From Planktomarina sp. (lineage in GTDB: Bacteria; Pseudomonadota; Alphaproteobacteria; Rhodobacterales; Rhodobacteraceae), in assembly GCA_022425445.1 (NCBI GenBank), contig JAKMFM010000114.1, positions 1 to 5,462 of the forward strand: a stretch of DNA of 5,462 nucleotides, written 5' to 3'. Under the pieces are notes generated by a model, which saw nothing but the letters and a program-made list of their open reading frames with translations, did not search any database and was not told the DNA's origin. The position numbers and the translations under genes were made by a program. Shown here in pieces: positions 1 through 5,462 of the stretch; position 1 is the stretch's first letter, and each line of letters begins with the position of its first letter.

Positions 1-502
1 CAACACAAAAGGCGCAAAATTTATCACAGCCTTCCTGCACCGTTAAAAACGCGGTAGGGCCACGCTTGGCCTTGGGGCGGCTGGCGAGGTGGTCAAATTT
101 ATCTTCCTCGGGAAAATCCGTATCCAGGGCGCGCTTGCCGCTTTGTACCCGCGCCTCCATCTGCGGTAATTTGTGATAGGATTGCGGGCCCACCACCAAA
201 TCAACCATCGGCTGGCGACGAATAATTTCCGCCCCTTCCGCCTGAGCCACGCAGCCGGCAACGCCAATTTTCAAACTCGGTTTTTCGGTTTTTAATCCGC
301 GGAACTTGCCCAGTTCCGAATAAATTTTCTCAGCGGCCTTCTCACGAATATGACAGGTATTGAGCAAGATCATATCTGCATCATCGGCCGTATCTGTCTG
401 CACATATCCCTCGGCGCCAAGAGTTTCAGCCATCCGCTCGCTGTCGTAAACATTCATCTGACAGCCATATGTCTTGATATATAGCTTTTTCGTATCGGCC
501 AT
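1..502 (-). CDS. miaB: tRNA-2-methylthio-N6-dimethylallyladenosine synthase MiaB (partial, N-terminal 167 residues)
   Basis: MiaB is a cytoplasmic radical-SAM methylthiotransferase that converts i6A37 to ms2i6A37 in tRNAs reading UNN codons. I translated the minus strand from ATG at 502-500; the frame stays open to the window edge, so the C-terminal two thirds are missing. The N-terminal MTTase (UPF0004) domain is clear: YIKTYGCQMN with Cys14, LLNTCHIREKA with Cys50 and GVAGCVAQAEG with Cys84 are the three ligands of the auxiliary 4Fe-4S cluster. The radical-SAM CxxxCxxC motif follows at Cys159, Cys163 and Cys166, right at the edge. The start is supported by AGAGGAA (509-515, minus strand) 6 bases upstream and by the family's usual N-terminus. 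It is divergent from the broken gene at 618, with 115 bp between them. The CQMN motif and the preserved Cys spacing favour MiaB over the paralogues MtaB and RimO. No damage is visible in the part present. Confidence 0.96.
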   Translation of the reverse strand, partial: MADTKKLYIKTYGCQMNVYDSERMAETLGAEGYVQTDTADDADMILLNTCHIREKAAEKIYSELGKFRGLKTEKPSLKIGVAGCVAQAEGAEIIRRQPMVDLVVGPQSYHKLPQMEARVQSGKRALDTDFPEEDKFDHLASRPKAKRGPTAFLTVQEGCDKFCAFCV

Positions 503-617
503 GGTCAATTCCTCTTTCGGCGGGGCATGCGTGAGGCGCTGATACCGCGTGAATTCCTGCCTTGCAATGCGTATGAATTTTAGGAATTTTACTGCAAATT
601 TTTATTTGGGCAATTTC

Positions 618-1480
618 ATGAACTTCTCAACGCTTAAGACCTATTTGACCTGGGCCAAAGCCCATGCACCCGAAGGCCCGTTTGCTTTTATATTCGCACA
701 AGACGATATCGAGCTGACCCACACCGTCGCCCATCGTATCAAATTGGGGTTTCGTCAGACGGTGGTGCTGGCCGATATTCCAATTGCCCGGCCTGAAGAT
801 CTGCCGGCTGAAGTTGCCATTATTTCACGCCCGGCCAAATCCTCCTCAGATATGAGCCAAGAGATGAATGCCGTTATCACAGCCCTGCCGCAACGTTGGA
901 TCTATTGCGGCTACAACTGCGAGTATTTATAGAATCCCTTTTGCGAGACCCGCAGCATTCGGGAAATCATCGCCTTCACCACCCAAGAGCGCCGCAAGAC
1001 GATCCCCACGACCGTGGTTGACCTCTATGCGGGCATTTGGGCCAAAGCCCCGATGGGGTGGATGTCACAAGCACCTATTTGGATCGGCTTGGATATTACA
1101 CAGAAACGCGGCGAGATGGCGAACAGGCTCCGCTTCCACAGCAATTCGATATCTACGGCGGTTTGCGTAGGCGCTTTGAGGAGCATGTGCCGTGGCAAAA
1201 AAGGCGCATTGATCGCGTGGCTCTGTTTCAAAGCCAGCGCGGGTCAAAATTCCAGCCTGATTTCACCTTTAACCTAGCCGAGTTCAACACGATTTCCTGT
1301 CCTTGGCATCACAATCTAACCGCAGCTCTATGCTCTTTTCGGGCCGCCAAATCATTGCGTCGCAATCCGGGCAGCCGCCATGCCATCCCCAGTTTCCGCT
1401 GGACGGGATCGGAGCAACTTAAATGGCAGTCACAACAATTGATGGATCTGGGGTTTATTGAACCGGGTCAGTGGTTTTAA
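618..1480 (+). pseudogene. Interrupted gene resembling Rhodobacterales glycosyltransferase-family-2-like protein (nonsense codon plus one-base frameshift)
   Basis: Reading from ATG 618 gives MNFSTLKTYLTWAKAHAPEG and runs to TAG at 930-932 (after GYNCEYL). The same frame then continues coherently (PFCETRSIREIIAFTTQERR...TVVDLYAGIWAKAP) to about 1051. There the sense moves to another frame (DGVDVTSTYLDRLGYYTETR...) that ends at TAA 1478-1480. Adding one C to the CCCC run at 1048-1051 joins the parts as ...WAKAPDGVDVTS..., about 287 codons in all. From memory, segments such as EYL-x-x-PFCETRS, RFEEHVPWQKRRIDR, CPWHHNLTAALCSFR, AKSLRRNPGS and a C-terminal EPGQWF recur in Rhodobacterales proteins annotated as glycosyltransferase family 2. 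The substrate is unknown and I cannot confirm a catalytic motif. No signal peptide or membrane segment is evident. ATG 618 is preferred over ATG 549 because the added residues look non-coding and overlap the miaB promoter area; its ribosome-binding site is weak. Conservation beyond both lesions means they are recent or are sequence errors. The end is convergent with irr, 8 bp away. Confidence 0.72.
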
Positions 1481-1488
1481 GCCTTGCG

Positions 1489-1923
1489 CTAAGACTTGCG
1501 GCGCAATCGGATAACCACATCGACTTTGGCAATCTCCGCCCCCTCTGGGACGTCAGGCAGCACAGAGATCTTCAATTGGTCTGCCGGAGCGTCCACCAAC
1601 TCGGCGCTGTCTTCCCAATAAAAATGCGGATGATCTGACATATTGGTGTCAAAATAGCTTTTCGCACCATCCACCGTTATTTCGCGCATCAACCCTGCAT
1701 CACAAAATGCCCGCAAAGTATTATAAACTGTGGCCAGTGAAACCTTATCGGACTGATCATTGCTTGCAGCAAACAGGCTTTCGGCTGTCACATGCCGATT
1801 TCGACCATCGCCAATCAATCGCCGCGCCAAAATCACCCGCTGCCGGGTCGGGCGCAACCCGCCCTTGGCCAACCATTGGGCGACGATCCGGTGGGTGTCG
1901 GCTTGTGCTTTTGTCTGATCCAT
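1489..1923 (-). CDS. irr: Fur-family iron response regulator Irr
   Basis: Irr is a cytoplasmic DNA-binding regulator of alphaproteobacteria that represses or activates iron and heme genes according to heme availability. The 144-residue product has the Fur-family winged helix: GLRPTRQRVILARRL at about 22-36, RNRHVTAESLF at 41-51 and the recognition helix SLATVYNTLRAF at 62-73. The linker VDGAKSYFDT (84-93) leads to DHPHFYWED (97-105) and a C-terminal dimerisation domain ending VDVVIRLRRKS. Fur's HHDH segment and CxxC zinc site are absent; the only Cys is Cys74. The DHPHF segment (His98, His100) occupies the position of the HHH heme/metal region of other Irr proteins. No N-terminal Cys-Pro heme regulatory motif is present, as in Irr proteins outside Bradyrhizobium. 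Start: ATG 1923-1921 is the only candidate, because TGA lies in frame 33 bases upstream; its ribosome-binding site is poor. It is divergent from fabA. A 17-bp ICE-like palindrome lies 17 bases upstream of its start, suggesting autoregulation (inference). Confidence 0.93.
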   Translation of the reverse strand: MDQTKAQADTHRIVAQWLAKGGLRPTRQRVILARRLIGDGRNRHVTAESLFAASNDQSDKVSLATVYNTLRAFCDAGLMREITVDGAKSYFDTNMSDHPHFYWEDSAELVDAPADQLKISVLPDVPEGAEIAKVDVVIRLRRKS

Positions 1924-1940
1924 GGGCTTACTATGACGCC

Positions 1941-1957
1941 TTGAGACTAATTTTCAA
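1941..1957. promoter_or_regulatory. Possible iron control element (ICE/Irr-box-like imperfect palindrome)
   Basis: The sequence TTGAGACTAATTTTCAA is an imperfect 17-bp palindrome with TTGA/TCAA ends. Compared with the ICE-type consensus as I remember it (TTTAGAAYNRTTCTAAA), it agrees at about 13 of 17 positions; the mismatches are positions 3, 7, 13 and 15. It lies 17 bases upstream of the irr start, where a bound repressor would cover the core promoter, and about 55 bases upstream of the proposed fabA -35. It would therefore act more directly on irr than on fabA. The match is inexact and the consensus is from memory, so this is a candidate only. Confidence 0.4.
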
Positions 1958-2012
1958 TGGCAAAAGTTCAAAATATCAGCCAGCATTGGGAAATCTGTGG
2001 GCGCAGACGACC

Positions 2013-2040
2013 TTGCCACATGCCCTCAGACGTATATAGA
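2013..2040 (+). promoter_or_regulatory. Probable promoter of the fabA-fabB-fabI operon
   Basis: A -35-like TTGCCA (2013-2018, five of six matches to TTGACA) is followed after 16 bp by a -10-like TATAGA (2035-2040, four of six). Transcription would start near 2047, giving a leader of about 33 bases before the fabA ATG at 2080. It is the best sigma-70-type pair in the 156-bp gap between irr and fabA. It is a visual call, with no transcription data. Confidence 0.5.
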
Positions 2041-2067
2041 GCAGTAGTTAAAACCGATACACTAAAA

Positions 2068-2073
2068 CAGGAG
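2068..2073 (+). promoter_or_regulatory. Ribosome-binding site that fixes the fabA start
   Basis: CAGGAG lies 6 bases before ATG 2080. It decides the start, because the frame stays open upstream to another ATG at 1957 that would add 41 codons. That earlier ATG lacks a comparable purine-rich site and would place the coding region over the proposed promoter. Confidence 0.8.
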
Positions 2074-2079
2074 CCCAAT

Positions 2080-2589
2080 ATGCCATCAGATTTTCCGACC
2101 TCTTTCGACAAAGACGGTCTTTTGAAATGCGCCCGTGGTGAGCTCTTCGGTCAAGGCAATGCGCAATTGCCCGAACCGCCTATGTTGATGATGGATCGCG
2201 TGACGGAAATCAGCAGCGACGGCGGTCTGCATGGCAAAGGGCATGTTATTGCGGAATTCGACATTCATCCTGAGCTTTGGTTTTTTAAGTGCCACTTCCC
2301 AGGCGACCCGGTCATGCCCGGATGTCTAGGGCTGGATGCGCTGTGGCAGTTGACCGGCTTTAATCTCGGCTGGCGAGGCATGCCGGGGCGCGGACGGGCT
2401 TTAGGTGTTGGTGAGGTGAAATTCACTGATATGGTCACGCCAGAGGTCCAGATGATCACCTATCATGTTGACTTCACGCGTGTTATAGATCGAAAGCTGA
2501 AACTGGGCATGGCCGATGGCCGTATGTTTGCAGATGGCAAAGAAATTTATACAACGGCCAATATGAAAGTTGGCTTGTTCACCGATTAA
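2080..2589 (+). CDS. fabA: 3-hydroxydecanoyl-ACP dehydratase/trans-2-decenoyl-ACP isomerase FabA
   Basis: FabA is a cytoplasmic homodimeric hot-dog-fold enzyme of type II fatty acid synthesis. It dehydrates 3-hydroxydecanoyl-ACP and isomerises trans-2- to cis-3-decenoyl-ACP, the step that commits chains to unsaturated fatty acids. The product is 169 residues, close to the 172 of E. coli FabA. The substrate-tunnel segment PEPPMLMMDRVTEI lies at 31-44. The active-site motif FKCHFPGDPVMPGCLGLDALWQ spans about 69-90, giving catalytic His72 and Asp86 (His70 and Asp84 in E. coli). The GDPVMPGCLGLDALWQ signature separates FabA from FabZ. The start at ATG 2080 is set by CAGGAG 6 bases upstream and by family length. 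It is first in the operon, with fabB 14 bp downstream, the standard arrangement for the anaerobic unsaturated fatty acid pathway. A promoter is proposed at 2013-2040. No unusual features are seen. Confidence 0.97.
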   Translation: MPSDFPTSFDKDGLLKCARGELFGQGNAQLPEPPMLMMDRVTEISSDGGLHGKGHVIAEFDIHPELWFFKCHFPGDPVMPGCLGLDALWQLTGFNLGWRGMPGRGRALGVGEVKFTDMVTPEVQMITYHVDFTRVIDRKLKLGMADGRMFADGKEIYTTANMKVGLFTD

Positions 2590-2603
2590 TCTAAGGGGAT
2601 CAC

Positions 2604-3833
2604 ATGCGCCGTGTAGTCATCACAGGCCTGGGTATTGTCTCACCCATTGGCAATAATTTCGAAGAAGTGACCGATGCGCTGAAAGCGGGCCGGTCGGGGA
2701 TTGCTTTTGAAGCAGAATATGCAGAGAACGGCTTTCGCAGCCGGGTTGCAGGCATTCCGAAAATCAACCCAGCCGAGCATATCGACAAGCGCCACATGCG
2801 CTTTATGGGCACGGGTGCGGGTTACAACTATCTGGCTATGGAACAGGCCATTGCCGATTCCGGCCTCGAGGAGAATGAAGTCTCCAATGTCCGCACAGGG
2901 TTGATCATGGGCTCTGGAGGGCCTTCGACAGCGAATTTCCACACGGCTTTCGACGTGGTAAAAAACCGCGGTGGACCAAAACGCATGGGTCCTTTCATGG
3001 TGACGCGTTGCATGAGCTCGGCGCATTCTGCGACTTTGGCCACGCCGTTTAAGATCAAGGGCTTGAACTACTCCATCACCTCCGCTTGCGCCACTTCGGC
3101 CCATTGCATCGGCAATGCGATGGAGCAAATTCAGCTTGGCAAACAAGATGTGGTTTTTGCCGGAGGTGGTGAAGAGGTGCATTGGTCGCTCTCCTGTCTG
3201 TTTGATGCGATGAACGCCATGTCATCGAAGTACAATGACACACCGGAAACGGCCTCGCGCCCCTATGACGCCAACCGCGATGGGTTTGTTATCGCCGGCG
3301 GCGGCGGCGTCTTGGTTCTGGAAGAATTAGAGCATGCAAAGGCACGCGGCGCGAAAATATATGCCGAGATGACCGGCTATGGCGCCACATCCGACGGCGC
3401 AGATATGGTGGCCCCCTCTGGTGAGGGCGGTGAGCGCTCAATGCGCCAAGCGCTCGCCATGTTAGATCCAGATCGTAAAGTAAACTATATCAACGCCCAT
3501 GGCACCTCGACACCAGCCGGCGATGTCACCGAAGTGCAGGCCGTGCGGAATATCTTTGGTCAAGGATCGACACCTCCGATCTCCTCGACGAAATCCCTGA
3601 CGGGGCACTCTTTGGGCGCAACCTCGGTGCATGAAGCCATCTATTCGCTCTCGATGATGCAAAATAACTTCATTTCTGCCTCTGCGAATGTTCAAGAGCT
3701 CGATCCGGCGCTCGATGCCTCCGAGATTGTCACCACGCGTCAAGACGGTGTTGAGCTTGACACGATTCTTTCCAACAGCTTTGGTTTTGGTGGTACAAAT
3801 GCGACCCTAATTATGAGCAAATTCAACGGATAA
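2604..3833 (+). CDS. fabB: Beta-ketoacyl-ACP synthase I FabB
   Basis: FabB condenses malonyl-ACP with acyl-ACP and is the synthase able to elongate the cis-3-decenoyl-ACP made by FabA, so the two act as a pair in unsaturated fatty acid synthesis. The 409-residue product is a full-length thiolase-fold enzyme. The N-terminal RRVVITGLGIVSPIGNN opens the first half. The nucleophile is Cys162 in SITSACATSAHCIG. The catalytic histidines are His299 (NAHGTSTPAGD) and His335 (KSLTGHSLGAT), with Lys330 just before; these align with Cys163, His298, His333 and Lys328 of E. coli FabB. The C-terminal NSFGFGGTNATLIM is the conserved glycine-rich segment. The two histidines, not His-Asn, mark an elongating synthase and not FabH. 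FabB is chosen over FabF by its neighbour fabA and by the sequence around the active-site cysteine. The start ATG 2604 has AAGGGG (2593-2598) 5 bases upstream. fabI follows after 4 bp, suggesting translational coupling. Confidence 0.96.
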   Translation: MRRVVITGLGIVSPIGNNFEEVTDALKAGRSGIAFEAEYAENGFRSRVAGIPKINPAEHIDKRHMRFMGTGAGYNYLAMEQAIADSGLEENEVSNVRTGLIMGSGGPSTANFHTAFDVVKNRGGPKRMGPFMVTRCMSSAHSATLATPFKIKGLNYSITSACATSAHCIGNAMEQIQLGKQDVVFAGGGEEVHWSLSCLFDAMNAMSSKYNDTPETASRPYDANRDGFVIAGGGGVLVLEELEHAKARGAKIYAEMTGYGATSDGADMVAPSGEGGERSMRQALAMLDPDRKVNYINAHGTSTPAGDVTEVQAVRNIFGQGSTPPISSTKSLTGHSLGATSVHEAIYSLSMMQNNFISASANVQELDPALDASEIVTTRQDGVELDTILSNSFGFGGTNATLIMSKFNG

Positions 3834-3837
3834 TATC

Positions 3838-4626
3838 ATGGCAGAACTTCTTAAAGGAAAACGCGGTCTGATCACCGGCATTGCAAATGATCGCTCCATC
3901 GCATGGGGTATCGCAGAGGCTATGAAGGCCGAAGGAGCAGAATTGGCTTTCGGCGTGCAAATGGATGTCTTTGGCGAGAAGGTCAAACCTTTGGCGGCTG
4001 AAATGGGTGTGGATCTGGTGCTGGATTATAATGTACAAGATGATGCCAGCACACAGGCAGCCTTTGACAAATTGGCCGATAAATGGGGCGGGCTGGATTT
4101 TGCCGTGCACGCCATCGCCTATTCCGACAAAAGTGAATTGACCGGACGGTTCGTTAATACCAGCCGCGAAAATTTCAAAAATTCTTTAGATATTTCGGCA
4201 TATTCCTTCATCGACATGGCTAAAAAAGCTGAGCCTTTGATGGCAGATGGCGGCACTTTGATCACTTTGACCTATCAAGGCAGCCGCAAGGCTACGCCTT
4301 GGTATAATGTCATGGGTGTCGCCAAGGCGGCACTGGAATCGGCGGTGGTCTATTTGGCAAATGATTTGGGCCCGCAGAAAATTCGTGTGAATGCGATTTC
4401 GCCCGGTCCGATGAAAACCCTCTCCGGCGCGGCCATTGGCGGCGCGCGCAAAACGTTCCGCTTCACCGAAGCCAACACGCCTCTGCGGGCCAATGCCACA
4501 AAAGCCTCCATCGGCGGTACAGCGGTTTATTTGGCGTCAGATTATGGCGAATGCACCACTGGCGAGACCATAATGGTGGACGGTGGTCTTCACATCTTGG
4601 GCCTACCGCAACCCGAGAATTTCTAG
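3838..4626 (+). CDS. fabI: Enoyl-ACP reductase (NADH) FabI
   Basis: FabI reduces trans-2-enoyl-ACP to acyl-ACP with NADH, the last step of each elongation cycle. It is a cytoplasmic tetrameric short-chain dehydrogenase-like enzyme. The product is 262 residues, the same length as E. coli FabI. The N-terminal cofactor segment GLITGIANDRSIAWGIA (10-26) is the FabI-type divergent Rossmann motif. The catalytic residues are Tyr146 (LTLTYQGS), Tyr156 (WYNVMGVAKAA) and Lys163, in the Tyr-x6-Lys spacing. The conserved RVNAISPGP lies at 183-191, and the protein ends with a MVDGG segment and a short tail. Two positions equivalent to triclosan-site residues differ from E. coli: Ala94 for Gly93 and Ala203 for Phe203. 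Met159 is retained. The start 4 bp after fabB has only a weak ribosome-binding site (ACGGA inside fabB), which fits coupled translation. A strong terminator lies 37 bases downstream. It belongs with the FabI family and not FabL, FabV or FabK. Confidence 0.96.
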   Translation: MAELLKGKRGLITGIANDRSIAWGIAEAMKAEGAELAFGVQMDVFGEKVKPLAAEMGVDLVLDYNVQDDASTQAAFDKLADKWGGLDFAVHAIAYSDKSELTGRFVNTSRENFKNSLDISAYSFIDMAKKAEPLMADGGTLITLTYQGSRKATPWYNVMGVAKAALESAVVYLANDLGPQKIRVNAISPGPMKTLSGAAIGGARKTFRFTEANTPLRANATKASIGGTAVYLASDYGECTTGETIMVDGGLHILGLPQPENF

Positions 4627-4663
4627 GAAGCGTAACGTCTTAGATACTATCTCGAAACTTTTC

Positions 4664-4687
4664 GCCCGGCGGCAACGCCGGGCTTTT
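4664..4687 (+). terminator. Rho-independent terminator of the fabA-fabB-fabI operon
   Basis: A perfect 8-bp GC-rich stem (GCCCGGCG at 4664-4671 and CGCCGGGC at 4676-4683) closes on a GCAA tetraloop and is followed by TTTTCT. The T-run abuts the stop codon of the convergent dehydratase gene (CTA at 4688-4690 on the plus strand). On the minus strand the hairpin is followed by GAAAAG, a poor U-tract, so it would terminate that gene less well, if at all. Confidence 0.9.
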
Positions 4688-5462
4688 CTACGGACAAGGA
4701 TAGGTTTGAAGTGCGCGGGTGAACAGCTGCGCATCGATATTGCCGCCAGAGGCGATACATATCACATGATCACCGCTCAGCTGATCCCCATGATATAGCG
4801 CAGCGGCCAGCGCAATGGCCCCGCCGGGCTCAAGCACAAGTTTAAAACGGCTAAAGGCCACAGAGATGGCACGCAGGCAATCGTCTTCTGGCACAACAAT
4901 GCCGGGTCCGCACAGATCGCGCATGAGCGGGAAAGTCATTTCTCCGGGACTTCGGGTCACAATGGCGTCGCAAATACTGCCGCCGCTGCGATCATTGCTT
5001 TCCCGACGACCGCTTTGCAACGAGCGGGTCACATCATCAAAATCGACGGGCTCCACGGGCCGCACGCGCATCTTTGGCGCCTCATGCTCCAGCGCCAAAG
5101 CCACACCGGAGGTCAAACCGCCACCGCCGCAACAGACCAACACATCAGCCTGATCAATACCAACCTCCGCCGCCTGAACCGCAATTTCAAACCCGCAGGT
5201 GCCTTGCCCAGCAATCACATCCGGCGCATCATAGGGTTTGATGAGGCTCAAACCGCGCGCCTCGGCCAGGGCCGTGCCAATGGCCTCGCGGTCTTCGTGC
5301 TCTCGGTCATATAAGATCACCTCTGCCCCAATGCACGGGTATTCTCAACCTTCAATTGGGGCGCATCTTTCGGCATTACAATGACGGCTGGAACCCCATG
5401 CAGACGCGCGGCCAGCGCCACGCCCTGCGCATGATTGCCTGATGAAAAAGCAATGACACCCG
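4688..5462 (-). pseudogene. Threonine/serine dehydratase-like PLP enzyme (partial at 5' end, one-base frameshift)
   Basis: This is a fold-type II PLP enzyme of the threonine dehydratase family, which deaminates threonine to 2-oxobutanoate (or serine to pyruvate) in the cytoplasm. From the right edge the minus strand reads GVIAFSSGNHAQGVALAA, the substrate-recognition loop, then VPAVIVMPKDAPQLKVENTR up to ...RALG. The frame then shifts and continues as AEVILYDREHEDREAIG..., with the phosphate-binding loop CGGGGLTSG, the VEPVDFDDVTRSLQSGRRES segment, the EPGGAIALAA segment and a C-terminal SGGNIDAQLF, ending at TAG 4690-4688. Restoring one base to the CCCC run at 5326-5329 (plus strand) rejoins the parts; without it the upstream frame stops at TGA (5319-5317). 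The catalytic lysine region lies beyond the window. There is no C-terminal ACT domain, so this is not the feedback-regulated biosynthetic IlvA type. Serine racemase-like activity is possible. Whether the gene is truly broken or the sequence has an error cannot be told here. Confidence 0.82.

Noticed and set aside
43..267. A 74-codon minus-strand ORF within the left edge region
   Set aside because: It is rich in Arg and Trp, has no recognisable motif and overlaps the clear MiaB frame, which contains all expected cysteine ligands.
539..567. A possible miaB promoter on the minus strand (TTGCAA, 17 bp, TATCAG)
   Set aside because: Each hexamer matches the consensus at only four of six positions, so it is too weak to annotate. 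The 503-617 gap must hold divergent promoters, but I cannot place them with confidence.
549..617. An upstream start (ATG 549) for the gene at 618
   Set aside because: The extra 23 residues look like translated AT-rich intergenic sequence and sit in the miaB/618 promoter region; the family-like N-terminus begins at 618.
1484..1506. An inverted repeat (TTGCGC and GCGCAA) between the converging ends of the 618 gene and irr
   Set aside because: The 6-bp stem with an 11-base loop overlaps the irr coding end and has no T-run on either strand, so it does not look like an intrinsic terminator.
2640..3182. A 180-codon minus-strand ORF opposite fabB
   Set aside because: It is the codon-bias shadow of fabB; it is rich in His and Arg, has no recognisable domain and has no ribosome-binding context.
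4815..5314. Plus-strand ORFs opposite the dehydratase gene
   Set aside because: They are low-complexity shadows rich in Arg, Ser and Pro, while the minus strand carries clear PLP-enzyme motifs.
1..5462. A novel defence, mobile or CRISPR-type system
   Set aside because: Nearly all of the window is explained by recognisable housekeeping genes. I saw no repeat arrays, transposase motifs, attachment sites or tRNA genes.

Overview
The window looks like a chromosomal housekeeping region of an alphaproteobacterium, most probably a member of the Rhodobacterales (Roseobacter group). The evidence is an Irr-type Fur-family regulator with a DHPHF metal/heme segment, placed divergently from a fabA-fabB-fabI cluster, with miaB nearby. 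This attribution rests on remembered family features and gene order, not on a search.

Layout, left to right: (1) positions 1-502, minus strand, the 5' part of miaB (tRNA methylthiotransferase), running off the left edge. (2) 618-1480, plus strand, a gene of about 287 codons resembling the Rhodobacterales proteins annotated as glycosyltransferase family 2. It is interrupted by an in-frame TAG and by one missing base. (3) 1489-1923, minus strand, irr. (4) 1924-2079, a 156-bp divergent regulatory region with an imperfect 17-bp palindrome resembling the Irr/ICE iron control element, a plausible fabA promoter and a strong fabA ribosome-binding site. (5) 2080-4626, plus strand, the tight operon fabA (3-hydroxydecanoyl-ACP dehydratase/isomerase), fabB (ketoacyl-ACP synthase I) and fabI (enoyl-ACP reductase), with gaps of 14 and 4 bp. 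(6) 4664-4687, a strong intrinsic terminator. (7) 4688-5462, minus strand, a convergent threonine/serine dehydratase-like gene. It is cut by the right edge and carries a one-base deletion near its 5' side.

FabA, FabB and FabI together make and extend unsaturated acyl-ACPs. FabA forms and isomerises the C10 double bond, FabB elongates the cis product, and FabI carries out the NADH-dependent reduction closing each cycle. Irr, an iron/heme-status regulator, shares the upstream region with this operon, so iron control of the intergenic region is a reasonable hypothesis.

I see no mobile element, CRISPR array, rRNA, tRNA or convincing new system. The points most worth checking are the lesions in two otherwise well-preserved genes (both frameshifts lie in CCCC runs on the plus strand, which raises the possibility of sequencing error) and the ICE-like palindrome upstream of irr.
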